A stretch of 64,000 nt of DNA from Burkholderiales bacterium (GCA_016703325.1 JADJCH010000002.1:124001-188000), one strand, 5' to 3'; shown: positions 1 through 8,847, numbered from the stretch's first letter. The notes: generated by a model from the letters alone, not told the origin. Translations and numbers: made by a program.

Positions 1-1
1 G

Positions 2-511
2 AACCAGGCGATGCAAAAGGGCTTCAAGCCCAAGGTGGCCACCGTCGGCAAGGCGCTGCTCTTCCCCTCCTCGGTGGAGGCGCTGGGCGCCAACGGCGAG
101 GGCCTGTCCTCCGAGGTGTGGTGGACGCCCAGGCACCCCTTCAAGTCCTCGCTGACCGGCCAGACGGCCGCCCAGTTGGCCGACGCCTACGAGACCGGCA
201 CCAAGAAGCAGTGGACCCAGCCGCTGGGCTTTGCCCACGCGCTGTTCGAGCTGGCGGTGGACGTGCTCAAGCGCAGCAAGGACCTGGACAGCGCCGTCGC
301 GATCCGCGATGCCATCGCCGCCACCAAGCTGGACACCATCGTCGGCCCGATTTCCTGGCAGGGCGGCCCGGTCAAGAACGTCGCCAAGACGCCGCTGGTG
401 GGCGGCCAGTGGCGCAAGGGTGGCAAGCACAAATACGAGCTGGTCATCGTCGACAACTCGCAGGCCAAGATGATCCCGGTGCAGGACAAGCTCCGGCCGA
501 TCGGCGGGTGA
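2..511 (+). CDS. Branched-chain-amino-acid-type ABC transporter substrate-binding protein (3' part)
   Basis: This is the C-terminal 169 residues of a periplasmic type I binding protein of the HAAT (LivK) family; the start lies outside the window. The visible part holds the late segments typical of the family, such as an ELAVDVLKRSKDLDSAVAIRDAI helix region followed by a short TIVGPISW stretch and a closing segment ending KMIPVQDKLRPIGG. Two ATPase genes and two permease genes of the same transporter class follow, so it is the ligand-binding component of that importer. The ligand cannot be read from this fragment. The ring-cleavage genes downstream suggest an aromatic acid rather than an amino acid, but this is inference. 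Confidence 0.85.
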   Translation, partial: NQAMQKGFKPKVATVGKALLFPSSVEALGANGEGLSSEVWWTPRHPFKSSLTGQTAAQLADAYETGTKKQWTQPLGFAHALFELAVDVLKRSKDLDSAVAIRDAIAATKLDTIVGPISWQGGPVKNVAKTPLVGGQWRKGGKHKYELVIVDNSQAKMIPVQDKLRPIGG

Positions 512-592
512 AGCGGCTTGGGCGGGTGAGTTGGTTGGCGCGGCTGACCGGGTTCAGCCGCCCAGCACATGCGGATGAAGCAGGAGCCGATG

Positions 593-1321
593 ATGGACAA
601 TGAGGTGCTGCTGCGCCTGGAGGGCGTGAGCAAGTCCTATGGCGCGCTGAAGGTCACCGACGACCTGAGCTTCTCGCTGCGCGAGGGCGAGGCGCTGGGC
701 GTGCTCGGCCCCAACGGCGCGGGCAAGTCGACGATGTTCAACCTGATCACCGGGGACGTGCGGCCCGACGTCGGGCGGGTGGTCTACCAGGGGCGGGACA
801 TCACCGCGCTGGCGCCCTCGGCGCGCTGCCGGCTCGGCATCGGTCGCTCCTACCAGGTGCCGCACCCGCTAGCGGGCATGACGGTGTTCGAGAACCTGCT
901 GGTGGCTGCCCTCTACGGCGCCGGGCTGGAAGAGGGCGCCGCCAACGCCCACTGCGTGGCGGTGCTGGACCAGACCGGCCTGGCCCACCGCGCCAACCAG
1001 CTGGCCGGCGCGCTGACGCTGCTGGACCGCAAGCGGCTGGAGCTGGCGCGCGCGCTGGCCACGCGGCCCAAGCTGCTGCTGCTCGACGAGATCGCCGGCG
1101 GGCTGACCGACCACGAGGCGCAGGCGCTGGTGCAGACCATCCGCGACATCCGCGCGCAGGGTGTGTCCATCGTCTGGATCGAGCACGTGGTGCACGCGCT
1201 GCTGGCGGTGGTGGACCGGCTCATCGTCATCCACTTCGGCGCCCTGCTGACCGAGGGGCCGCCGGCCGAGGTGATGGCCAGCGCCGCGGTGCGCGAGGTC
1301 TACATGGGGGTGGAGGCATGA
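593..1321 (+). CDS. HAAT-type ABC transporter ATP-binding protein (LivG-like)
   Basis: This is the first cytoplasmic ATPase of the importer, 242 residues. The Walker A motif GPNGAGKST is at about residues 39-47, and Walker B is LLLLDEIAGGLT. The ABC signature is unusual: the usual LSYGQQRRLE is replaced by LTLLDRKRLELARAL, a variant I believe marks a subgroup of HAAT ATPases tied to aromatic uptake. In-frame ATGs also occur at 569, 575 and 590. I chose 593 because AAGCAGGAG at 578-586 gives a 6-nt spacing. The stop overlaps the start of the next ATPase, so the two are probably translationally coupled. Confidence 0.9.
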   Translation: MDNEVLLRLEGVSKSYGALKVTDDLSFSLREGEALGVLGPNGAGKSTMFNLITGDVRPDVGRVVYQGRDITALAPSARCRLGIGRSYQVPHPLAGMTVFENLLVAALYGAGLEEGAANAHCVAVLDQTGLAHRANQLAGALTLLDRKRLELARALATRPKLLLLDEIAGGLTDHEAQALVQTIRDIRAQGVSIVWIEHVVHALLAVVDRLIVIHFGALLTEGPPAEVMASAAVREVYMGVEA

Positions 1322-2070
1322 CGGCCGTGACCTCCAGCGTTGCGCTGCTGAGTACCCAGGGGCTCGTGAGCCACTACGGCGACTTCCAGGCCCTGTTCGG
1401 CATCGACTTCACCGTCGCCGCGGGCGAGGTGGTGGCCATCATCGGCGCCAACGGCGCGGGCAAGTCCACCTTCCTGCGCAGCCTGGTCGGCCTGAACCGG
1501 GTGGCGCCGGCGATGGTGGCCTGGGAGGGCCAGCCCATCGGCGGGCGCGCGCCCTTCGACATCGTGCGCCTGGGCATCGCGCTGGTGCCCGAGGGGCGCC
1601 GGCTCTTCCCCAGCCTGAGCGTGGAGGAGAACCTTCGCCTGGGTGCCCACCCCGGGCGGCCTGGGCCCTGGAATCTGGAGCGCCTCTACACGCTCTTCCC
1701 GGTGCTCGCGGAACGCCGAAAACAGCCGGGCACCGCGCTGTCGGGCGGGCAGCAGCAGATGGTGGCGATTGGCCGCGCGCTGATGTCCAACCCGCGTCTG
1801 CTGCTGTGCGACGAGATCTCGCTGGGCCTGGCGCCGCTGGTGATCCGCGACATCTACGCCCGATTGCCCCAGGTGCTCGAAGGCGGCACCGCGGTGGTGG
1901 TGGTCGAGCAGGACATCGGCCAGGCGCAGCGCGTGGCCGACCGCATCTACTGCTTCCAGGAAGGTCGGGTCTCGCTTACCGGAGCGGCCGACGCCCTGAC
2001 TCGCGAGCAGATCGCCGATGCCTACTTTGGAGCGCAGCACAGCGGCGCGCCGCATGGGACCCCCGCATGA
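1318..2070 (+). CDS. HAAT-type ABC transporter ATP-binding protein (LivF-like)
   Basis: This is the second cytoplasmic ATPase of the importer, 250 residues. It has Walker A GANGAGKST, a canonical signature LSGGQQQMVAIGRAL and Walker B LLLCDEISLGLAP. It begins with ATG overlapping the TGA of the LivG-like gene by four bases, and its own stop overlaps the permease start at 2067. The string of four-base overlaps indicates a single tightly coupled operon. The substrate is not readable from the ATPase. Confidence 0.92.
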   Translation: MTAVTSSVALLSTQGLVSHYGDFQALFGIDFTVAAGEVVAIIGANGAGKSTFLRSLVGLNRVAPAMVAWEGQPIGGRAPFDIVRLGIALVPEGRRLFPSLSVEENLRLGAHPGRPGPWNLERLYTLFPVLAERRKQPGTALSGGQQQMVAIGRALMSNPRLLLCDEISLGLAPLVIRDIYARLPQVLEGGTAVVVVEQDIGQAQRVADRIYCFQEGRVSLTGAADALTREQIADAYFGAQHSGAPHGTPA

Positions 2071-2939
2071 TCAACGTCCTCGATACCCTGCTGCAGGGCC
2101 TGCTGCTCGGCGGCCTGTATGCGCTGTTCGCCACCGGGCTCTCGCTGGCGTTCGGGATCATGCGCTTCGTCAACATTGCGCATGGCGACTTCATCGTGCT
2201 GGGCGCCTTCGCCGCGCTGGCTGTGGTGGGCCTGCTGCCGATGCACCCGCTGTTGGCTGCGCTGGTGGTGATGCCGCTGCTCGCGCTGGCCGGCTACCTG
2301 GCGCAGCGGCTGGTCTACAACCGCACGCTGGGGCGAGACATCATGCCGCCGCTGCTGGTTTCCTTCGGCCTATCGGTGATGCTGCAGAACGGCCTGCTGG
2401 AGCTGTTCTCGGGCGACTCGCGCCGGCTGGACGCGGGCGATCTGGCCTCGGCCAGCCTTGCGCTGGGCAGTGAGCTGGCGGTGGGCGTCTTCCCTCTACT
2501 GACGTTGGCGCTGGCGGTGACCGTGCTGCTGGCGCTGCAGTGGATGTTCTCGCACACCGCACTCGGCCGGGCGCTGCGCGCCACTTCGGACGATGCGGAG
2601 ATCGTTCAGCTCATGGGCATCGACAGCCGGCGCATCTACGGCGTGGCTATGGCGCTGGCCTCGGCCACGGTCGGCCTGGCCGGCGTGATCCTGGGCATCG
2701 GTAAGGCCTTCGACCCGATGCTGGGCCCGCCGCAGCTGCTCTACGCCTTCGAGGCCGTGATCATCGGCGGGCTGGGCTCGCTCTGGGGCACGCTGGCCGG
2801 CGGCCTGGTGCTGGGCGTGGCGCAGGCCATCGGCTTCCGGCTCGACCCGGGCTGGGGGATCCTGGCTGGCCACTTGGCCTTCGCCGCCGTGCTGCTGTTG
2901 CGCCCACAGGGGTTGTTCCCCAAGACCCGCGATCGCTGA
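2067..2939 (+). CDS. HAAT-type ABC transporter permease (LivH-like)
   Basis: This is an inner-membrane permease of 290 residues. It starts MINVLDTLLQGLLLGGLYAL and has the LivH hallmark FGIMRFVNIAHGDFIVLGAF near residues 30-50. About eight hydrophobic segments are visible, and the EAA-like cytoplasmic loop GVAMALASATVGLAGVILG precedes the conserved AFEAVIIGGLGSLWGTLAGG. The ATG overlaps the preceding stop by four bases. An open frame continues upstream to 1806, but that part only shadows the LivF-like gene. Confidence 0.92.
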   Translation: MINVLDTLLQGLLLGGLYALFATGLSLAFGIMRFVNIAHGDFIVLGAFAALAVVGLLPMHPLLAALVVMPLLALAGYLAQRLVYNRTLGRDIMPPLLVSFGLSVMLQNGLLELFSGDSRRLDAGDLASASLALGSELAVGVFPLLTLALAVTVLLALQWMFSHTALGRALRATSDDAEIVQLMGIDSRRIYGVAMALASATVGLAGVILGIGKAFDPMLGPPQLLYAFEAVIIGGLGSLWGTLAGGLVLGVAQAIGFRLDPGWGILAGHLAFAAVLLLRPQGLFPKTRDR

Positions 2940-3005
2940 CCCGTGACCGATGAAGCGGTGATCGCTGACGCCGCGATGGCAGAACTCCTTCCCGAAAGAG
3001 CGACG

Positions 3006-4070
3006 ATGGCCCTGAAATCGCCTGTCTTCCACGTCCACCGCAGCACCGCGCTGTCGCGTGCCGCACTGCCGGCCGCAGCGGCCCTGGTGGTGGTCGGCGC
3101 CAGCCTGCCCTTCTGGGCCGGCAGCGACTGGCTGGTCACGCTGGTCGAGCTGATGTACTTCCTCGCCCTGGCGCAGATGTGGAACCTGCTGGCCGGCTAC
3201 GGCGGGCTGGTGTCCATCGGCCAGCAGGCCTACGTCGGCCTGGGGGCCTACGTGATGGTGGCGCTCACCGTCTTTGCCGGCCTCAACCCCTTCCTCGCCG
3301 TGCCGCTGGCCGGGGTGGTGGCGGGGCTGGCCTCCTGGCCGGCGGCGCAGCTGCTGTTCAGGCTGCAGGGGCCGTACTTCGCGGTGGGCAGCTGGGTGTT
3401 CGCCGAGATCCTGCGGCTGCTGATCTCCAACAGCACCTCGTTGGGCGGCGGCAGCGGCACCAGCATCACCGCCGCTGTGAGCGAGATGGACAGCTGGTGG
3501 CGCGAGGCGCTGAGCTACTGGATGGCGCTGGCCATCGGCGTCGGTTCGGTGGCGTCGGTTTATGCGCTGCTGCGCTCGCGCCATGGCCTGGCGTTGACGG
3601 CGGTGCGCGACTCCGAGACGGCCTCCGAGAGCGTGGGTGTGCCGGTGCGCGCCATCAAGCGCTGGGTTTATGTGGCCGCCGCCGCCGGCACGGGCGTGAT
3701 CGGCGCACTGATCTTCGTCACCAAGCTGCGGGTGTCGCCGGATGCGGCGTTCTCCACCGAGTGGTCGGCGCTGGTGATCTTCATGGTGGTGATCGGCGGG
3801 GTGGGCAGCATCGAGGGGCCGATCCTGGGGGTGCTGCTGTACTTCACGCTGCGCCACTTCCTGGCCGACTATGGCAGCGGGTACCTGATCGCGCTGGGCG
3901 CGCTGGCGGTGCTGACCATGCTCTACCTGCGCAGTGGCCTGTGGGGCGCGCTGCTGCAGCGGTTCGAATGGCGGCTCTTCCCGGTACAGCGCTGCCTGGT
4001 TCGCGGGGCCGGCGAGCCCATCGGACACGGTCCCGCCACAGCCATGCCGACACCCCGGCCGACGCCGTGA
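3006..4070 (+). CDS. HAAT-type ABC transporter permease (LivM-like)
   Basis: This is the second inner-membrane permease, 354 residues. The family segment MWNLLAGYGGLVSIGQQAYVG is followed by further membrane spans and by VIGGVGSIEGPILGVLLYF near the C-terminus. Alternative starts are GTG 2943 and ATG 2976. I favour ATG 3006 because an AAAGAG stretch lies just upstream and the first helix then begins about 20 residues in. It ends 49 bases before the dioxygenase gene, in the same direction, which ties the transporter to ring cleavage. Confidence 0.87.
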   Translation: MALKSPVFHVHRSTALSRAALPAAAALVVVGASLPFWAGSDWLVTLVELMYFLALAQMWNLLAGYGGLVSIGQQAYVGLGAYVMVALTVFAGLNPFLAVPLAGVVAGLASWPAAQLLFRLQGPYFAVGSWVFAEILRLLISNSTSLGGGSGTSITAAVSEMDSWWREALSYWMALAIGVGSVASVYALLRSRHGLALTAVRDSETASESVGVPVRAIKRWVYVAAAAGTGVIGALIFVTKLRVSPDAAFSTEWSALVIFMVVIGGVGSIEGPILGVLLYFTLRHFLADYGSGYLIALGALAVLTMLYLRSGLWGALLQRFEWRLFPVQRCLVRGAGEPIGHGPATAMPTPRPTP

Positions 4071-4119
4071 TCGGCGGCCCGCCGAGCCCTGGATTTCCAA
4101 CGACGACGAGGAGACGACC

Positions 4120-4947
4120 ATGCGCAACCTGACCGAAGCCAACCTGACCGATGCGGTGCTTGCGCGCCTGCAGGACTGCGACGACCCGCGGCTGAAGGCC
4201 GTCACCGCTGCGCTGATCCGGAACCTGCATGCCTTCATCCGCGAGGTGGAGCCCACGCCCGAGGAGTGGTTCGCCGGTATACGCTTCCTCACCGCCACCG
4301 GCCAGATCTGTGACGACAAGCGCCAGGAGTACATCCTGCTGTCGGACACGCTGGGCGTGTCGATGCTGGTGGACGCGATCCACAACCGCAAGCCGGCCGG
4401 CGCCACCGAGTCCAGCGTGCTGGGGCCGTTCTACGTGGAGGGCGCGCCTGAGCAGGACAGCGGGGCCGACCTGGCTCCGGGCGAGGGGCCGGGCGCCTGG
4501 GTCAGTGGAGTGGTGCGCGACCTGGACGGCCATCCGCTGGCCGGGGCGCTGCTGGACGTCTGGCAGACCGCCCCCAACGGCCTGTACCACGTGCAAGATG
4601 CCGAGCAGCCCGAGCACCACCTCTGCTGCAAGGTAAGGGCCGATGGGGAAGGGCGCTACCGCTTCCGCACCCTCAAGCCGGTGAGCTATCCCATCCCGAC
4701 CGACGGCCCGGTGGGCGCGCTGCTGGAGCGGCTGGGGCGCCACCCCTACCGTCCGGCGCACATCCACTTCATCGTCAGCGCGCCGGGCTTCAAGCCGGTC
4801 ATCACCCAGCTGTTCAGCGAGGGCGACCCGTACCTGGAGTCGGATGCGGTGTTCGGTGTCAAGCACTCGCTGGTGATCGACTACCAGCCGGAGGGTGACG
4901 AACTCGCAGTCCACTACGATTTCCGTCTGGAGCCCGTTGGGGCCTGA
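4120..4947 (+). CDS. Intradiol ring-cleavage dioxygenase (hydroxyquinol/catechol 1,2-dioxygenase type)
   Basis: This is a cytoplasmic non-haem Fe(III) dioxygenase of 275 residues. It cleaves an ortho-dihydroxylated ring between the two hydroxyls to give a muconate- or maleylacetate-type product. The four expected iron ligands are visible: Tyr156 (GLYHVQ), Tyr190 (VSYPIP), and His214 and His216 (RPAHIHFIV). An N-terminal helical dimerisation domain covers residues 1-100, with the segment ESSVLGPFYVEGAP leading into the catalytic domain. Length and motif style fit hydroxyquinol 1,2-dioxygenases slightly better than CatA, but the substrate cannot be settled by eye. The start follows GAGGAGACGACC. 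It sits downstream of a HAAT importer and upstream of YciI and Rieske genes. Confidence 0.9.
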   Translation: MRNLTEANLTDAVLARLQDCDDPRLKAVTAALIRNLHAFIREVEPTPEEWFAGIRFLTATGQICDDKRQEYILLSDTLGVSMLVDAIHNRKPAGATESSVLGPFYVEGAPEQDSGADLAPGEGPGAWVSGVVRDLDGHPLAGALLDVWQTAPNGLYHVQDAEQPEHHLCCKVRADGEGRYRFRTLKPVSYPIPTDGPVGALLERLGRHPYRPAHIHFIVSAPGFKPVITQLFSEGDPYLESDAVFGVKHSLVIDYQPEGDELAVHYDFRLEPVGA

Positions 4948-4962
4948 TGCCAAGGGGCAGCG

Positions 4963-5286
4963 ATGTACTACCTCATCCTGGCCAGCGACGCGGCGGGCAA
5001 GGCCGAACTGCGCCAGCAGGTGCGTCCCAGCCACCGCGAGTACCTGCGCCACCCCGGCCGCCACCCGGTCAAGGTGCACCTGGGCGGGCCGACCCTGACG
5101 ATGGACGGCGCTGAGATGAACGGCACGCTGCTGGTGGTGGAAGCGGCTGACCTGGAGGCGATCAACGAGTTCATCTTCGACGATCCGTACTCCCGCGCCG
5201 GCCTGTTCTCCAACGTGGTGGTGCGGCCCTGGGCCTGGTCGCTGGGCGCGCCGCAGGATGCGGTGCCGGCAGAGGAGTCAACATGA
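4963..5286 (+). CDS. YciI family protein
   Basis: This small cytoplasmic protein of 107 residues starts MYYLILASDAAGKAELRQQV and has the ferredoxin-like YciI/muconolactone-isomerase fold pattern. A conserved His lies in the PSHREYL segment, GPTLTMDGAEMNGTLLVVEA follows, then an FIFDDPYSRAGLF motif. Family members often sit beside aromatic ring-cleavage genes and may act on lactone or muconate intermediates; that role is inferred here. It follows the dioxygenase by 15 bases, and its stop overlaps the Rieske gene start by four bases (ATGA). Confidence 0.85.
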   Translation: MYYLILASDAAGKAELRQQVRPSHREYLRHPGRHPVKVHLGGPTLTMDGAEMNGTLLVVEAADLEAINEFIFDDPYSRAGLFSNVVVRPWAWSLGAPQDAVPAEEST

Positions 5287-5681
5287 ACTGGTGGCGCCAT
5301 CCTGATTGCCCGCCGGAGGGCACGCAACTGTGCAGCTGGGACGAACTGCCGGTTGAGGGAGGGCTGGAGCGGGTGTTCGGGTCCTCGGGGGATCCCTTGC
5401 ACCTGGTCGTTTTGCGTGCAGGAGAGGATGCAGTGTGCTTCGTCAATCTTTGTCCGCACTTCTCGCTGCCTTTGAACCACGAACCGGGCCGATTCCTGAC
5501 CTTCGATGGCTCAGTGGTCTGTGCTCATCACACCGCCTTCTTTCAACTTGCGGACGGCGTGTGCACGGAGGGGCCCTGCCTGGGCATGGCCTTGGAAAGG
5601 GTGCCGGTGATGCATCGGCAGGGTGTGGTGATCCTCGGCTCCGGGTCGGGTGGAGTTCGCCAGGGGGGCGATACCGCGTGA
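5283..5681 (+). CDS. Rieske (2Fe-2S) domain protein
   Basis: This 132-residue protein is a single Rieske domain. The cluster-binding boxes are CPHFSLPLN (Cys-X-His) and CAHHTAFF (Cys-X-X-His), about 20 residues apart. No signal peptide or membrane segment is visible, so it is probably a cytoplasmic ferredoxin-like electron carrier or a small regulatory domain. No oxygenase or reductase partner is encoded here; the nearest oxygenase is the intradiol enzyme, which needs no external electrons. It is the last gene of the operon that begins with the HAAT importer. Confidence 0.87.
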   Translation: MNWWRHPDCPPEGTQLCSWDELPVEGGLERVFGSSGDPLHLVVLRAGEDAVCFVNLCPHFSLPLNHEPGRFLTFDGSVVCAHHTAFFQLADGVCTEGPCLGMALERVPVMHRQGVVILGSGSGGVRQGGDTA

Positions 5682-5765
5682 CCTCCTTCGTGCCCTCGGG
5701 GCCTGGGCCGTGCCGTTGCCGGGCGGGGTACGATCGACAGGGGCGCCATCGTCCACAATCCCGGC

Positions 5766-8168
5766 ATGAGCCTTTCCATCGGTTCTTCCCGAACCCCCCA
5801 GATGCCCGATTCCGCGGCAGCCGCCAGCGGTGAATCCACCGGCCCAGGTGCTGAAGGGGGTGCCCGCCGGTTGCTGTCACGCTGGCGCCTGCAGCTGATC
5901 CTGGCCGCCGGGGCGCTGGCCTGGCTGCTCTGGCTGGTGGCACTGTGGAGTCACGATGCTGCAGATGCAGCGTTTTCCACCTCGGGTGACGGTTGGCCCA
6001 CGCGCAACCGCATCGGTGTGCTGGGTGCCTGGCTGTCCGACCTGTCCTACGTGCTGCTGGGCGCCTCGGTGTGGTGGTGCGTGTTGTTTGCGCTGCGCTC
6101 CTGGCTTTCGCTGATGGCGCAGCTCTGGCGCAGTGACCTGCATGCCGGCCTGTCGCGTGAACCGGCCGGTCCTGTGCACTGGCGCCCGCGCTGGTTGCCC
6201 TGGCTGGGGCTGGCGCTGCTGCTGCTGGCCAGCTGCGCGCTGGAGTGGACGCGGCTGTACCGCTTCGAGGGGGGCCTGCCCGGCGGGCATGCCGGGGGCA
6301 TCCTCGGTGCGCTGGTGGGGCCGCTGTCGATGAAGGCCCTGGGGTTCCTGGGCAGCGGGCTGGCCTGGATCGTGGTCGGCCTGCTCGGGCTGGCCTGGGC
6401 GATGCGGTTCTCCTGGCTGGGTCTGGCCGAGGGCATCGGCCGCTGGTTCGATGGCCTGCGCGAGCGCCGCCTCGAGATCCGCGAACGTGCCGAGGACGAG
6501 CGCATCGGCGAGGCTGCGCTGAAGGAACGCGAGCGGGTGGTGGAGGTGGAGCGTCGCGTCGAGGTGGCGCTGCACCCGCAGCCGTTGGTGATCGAGACGC
6601 CACCGCCCGCGGCGGTGCAGCCGGAGCCCTCTACCCGGGTGGCCAAGGAGCGCCAGCGCACCCTGTTCAGTGACCTGGACAGCGGCCGGCTGCCGCAGGT
6701 GGACCTGCTGGACGCCGCACCGGGCCGGGTGGAGACGGTCACGCCCGAGTCGCTGGAGATGACCAGCCGGCTGATCGAGAAGAAGCTCAAGGACTTCGGT
6801 GTCGAGGTGCGGGTGGTGGCGGCGCAGCCCGGCCCGGTGATCACCCGCTACGAGATCGAGCCGGCCACCGGCGTCAAGGGCGCCCAGGTGGTCAACCTGG
6901 CCAAGGACCTGGCGCGCTCGCTCAGCCTGGTCTCGATCCGGGTGATCGAGACGATTCCGGGCAAGAACTACATGGCGCTGGAGCTGCCCAATGCACGGCG
7001 GCAGATGATCCGGCTGGCGGAGATCCTGGGTTCGCAGATCTACCACGACGCCGCTTCGATGCTGACCATCGGCCTGGGCAAGGACATCATCGGCGCGCCG
7101 GTGGTGGCCGACCTGGCCAAGATGCCGCACGTGCTGGTGGCCGGTACCACCGGCTCGGGCAAGTCGGTGGGCATCAACGCGATGATCCTCAGCCTGGTCT
7201 ACAAGGCCGAGGCCCGCGATGTGCGGCTGATCCTGATCGACCCGAAGATGCTCGAAATGAGCATGTACGAAGGCATCCCGCACCTGCTGGCGCCGGTGGT
7301 GACCGACATGAAGCAGGCCGGCAATGCGCTGACCTGGTGCGTGGCCGAGATGGAGCGCCGCTACAAGTTGATGAGCAAGCTGGGCGTGCGCAACCTGGCG
7401 GGCTTCAACAAGAAGCTGGCCGAGGCCAAGGAGCGCGGCGAGCTGATCCCCAACCCCTTCAGCCTGACGCCGGAGGAGCCGGAGCCGCTGGACCGCCTAC
7501 CGCACATCGTGGTGGTGATCGACGAACTCGCCGACCTGATGATGGTGGTGGGCAAGAAGATCGAAGAGCTGATCGCCCGGCTGGCGCAGAAGGCGCGAGC
7601 CTCCGGCATCCACCTCATCCTGGCCACGCAGCGCCCCAGCGTGGACGTGATCACCGGCCTGATCAAGGCCAACATCCCCACGCGCATCGCCTTCCAGGTC
7701 TCCAGCAAGATCGACAGCCGCACCATCCTCGACCAGATGGGGGCGGAGGCGCTGCTGGGCCAGGGCGACATGCTCTACCTGGCGCCCGGCACCGGCCTGC
7801 CGACCCGGGTGCACGGCGCCTTCGTGAGCGACGACGAGGTGCACCGGGTGGTGGAGTACCTGCGCAGCCAGGGCGAGCCGAACTACATCGAGGGCATCCT
7901 GGAAGGTGGCGTGCTGGACGGCGAGGGCAACGACAGCAACGCCGAAGGCGGTGGCGGCGACCCGGAGTCCGACCCGATGTACGACCAGGCGGTGGCGGTG
8001 GTGCTGCAGCAGCGCCGCGCCTCCATCTCCCTGGTGCAGCGGCACCTGCGCATCGGCTACAACCGGGCGGCCCGGCTGCTGGACCAGATGGAGAAGGCCG
8101 GCCTGGTGTCCGGCATGGCGACCAACGGCAACCGTGACATCCTGGTGCCTCCTCGCAACGTTGAATGA
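5766..8168 (+). CDS. ftsK: DNA translocase FtsK
   Basis: This membrane-anchored, septum-located DNA pump of 800 residues sorts chromosome ends and activates XerCD at dif. Four membrane spans lie within residues 40-220, followed by a charged linker. The RecA-like motor has Walker A GTTGSGKSVGINAM near residue 460 and the later VVVIDELADLMMV segment. The C-terminal winged-helix gamma domain, which reads KOPS sites, begins about LLQQRRASISLVQRHL. The linker is short compared with E. coli FtsK (1329 residues), as is usual in betaproteobacteria. lolA and rarA follow, the common ftsK-lolA-rarA order. Confidence 0.97.
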   Translation: MSLSIGSSRTPQMPDSAAAASGESTGPGAEGGARRLLSRWRLQLILAAGALAWLLWLVALWSHDAADAAFSTSGDGWPTRNRIGVLGAWLSDLSYVLLGASVWWCVLFALRSWLSLMAQLWRSDLHAGLSREPAGPVHWRPRWLPWLGLALLLLASCALEWTRLYRFEGGLPGGHAGGILGALVGPLSMKALGFLGSGLAWIVVGLLGLAWAMRFSWLGLAEGIGRWFDGLRERRLEIRERAEDERIGEAALKERERVVEVERRVEVALHPQPLVIETPPPAAVQPEPSTRVAKERQRTLFSDLDSGRLPQVDLLDAAPGRVETVTPESLEMTSRLIEKKLKDFGVEVRVVAAQPGPVITRYEIEPATGVKGAQVVNLAKDLARSLSLVSIRVIETIPGKNYMALELPNARRQMIRLAEILGSQIYHDAASMLTIGLGKDIIGAPVVADLAKMPHVLVAGTTGSGKSVGINAMILSLVYKAEARDVRLILIDPKMLEMSMYEGIPHLLAPVVTDMKQAGNALTWCVAEMERRYKLMSKLGVRNLAGFNKKLAEAKERGELIPNPFSLTPEEPEPLDRLPHIVVVIDELADLMMVVGKKIEELIARLAQKARASGIHLILATQRPSVDVITGLIKANIPTRIAFQVSSKIDSRTILDQMGAEALLGQGDMLYLAPGTGLPTRVHGAFVSDDEVHRVVEYLRSQGEPNYIEGILEGGVLDGEGNDSNAEGGGGDPESDPMYDQAVAVVLQQRRASISLVQRHLRIGYNRAARLLDQMEKAGLVSGMATNGNRDILVPPRNVE

Positions 8169-8217
8169 GCCCGGGTGACGCCAACTTCGCCACCTTGTCG
8201 CTTCGAACGGAACCTGC

Positions 8218-8847
8218 ATGACCCGATTTCTGACCCGTCGCCCCCTGCTGGCGATTCTTGCCGCTGCACTGCTCTGGCCGACCTGGGCGCAGGCCGATGC
8301 GGTCGACGCGCTGCGCAGTTTCGTCAAGGACGTCCAGTCCGGGCGCGGCGCCTTCACCCAGGTGGTCTTCTCGCCGGACGGCGCGAAGAAGAAGACCTCC
8401 AGCGGCAGCTTCGAATTCCTGCGGCCGAACCGCTTCCGTTTCGACTACACCAAGCCCTACGAGCAGCAGATCGTGGCCGATGGCCAGCAGGTCTGGATGT
8501 TCGACGTCGACCTCAACCAGGTCACCGTGCGCCCCTACGACCAGGCGCTGGGCAACACGCCCGCGGCGCTGCTGGCGGGGGGCTCTCTGGAGCGCGACTT
8601 CACCCTCGCCAACGAGGCGGACGCCGGTGGCCTGCAGTGGGCCCGCGCCACGCCCAAGGCGAAGGAAGGCAGCATCCGCTCGGTGAAGGTGGGTTTTCGC
8701 GGCAAGGACCTGGCGGCCTTCGAGATCGTCGATGCCTTCGGACAGACCTCCCGGCTGGACTTTCCGAAGTTCGAGTCGCAGGCCGCGGTGGCCGCCTCGC
8801 GCTTCAAGTTCACCGCGCCCGCGGGAGCGGACGTGCTCAAGCAGTGA
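8218..8847 (+). CDS. lolA: Outer-membrane lipoprotein carrier protein LolA
   Basis: This periplasmic chaperone of 209 residues ferries lipoproteins from the LolCDE complex to LolB at the outer membrane. A cleavable signal peptide is clear (LLAILAAALLWPTWAQA, then DAVDALRSF). The mature part carries the family segments GAFTQVVFSPDGAKK, SSGSFEFLRPNRFRFDYTKP and QIVADGQQVWMFDVDLNQVT. It lies 49 bases after ftsK and 42 bases before rarA, all on the same strand, so the three are probably cotranscribed. Confidence 0.96.
   Translation: MTRFLTRRPLLAILAAALLWPTWAQADAVDALRSFVKDVQSGRGAFTQVVFSPDGAKKKTSSGSFEFLRPNRFRFDYTKPYEQQIVADGQQVWMFDVDLNQVTVRPYDQALGNTPAALLAGGSLERDFTLANEADAGGLQWARATPKAKEGSIRSVKVGFRGKDLAAFEIVDAFGQTSRLDFPKFESQAAVAASRFKFTAPAGADVLKQ

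Noticed and set aside
2496..4406. A 636-codon open frame on the minus strand.
   Set aside because: It is antisense to the LivH/LivM-like permeases and dioxygenase, which have clear family motifs; its translation is low-complexity His/Gln-rich.
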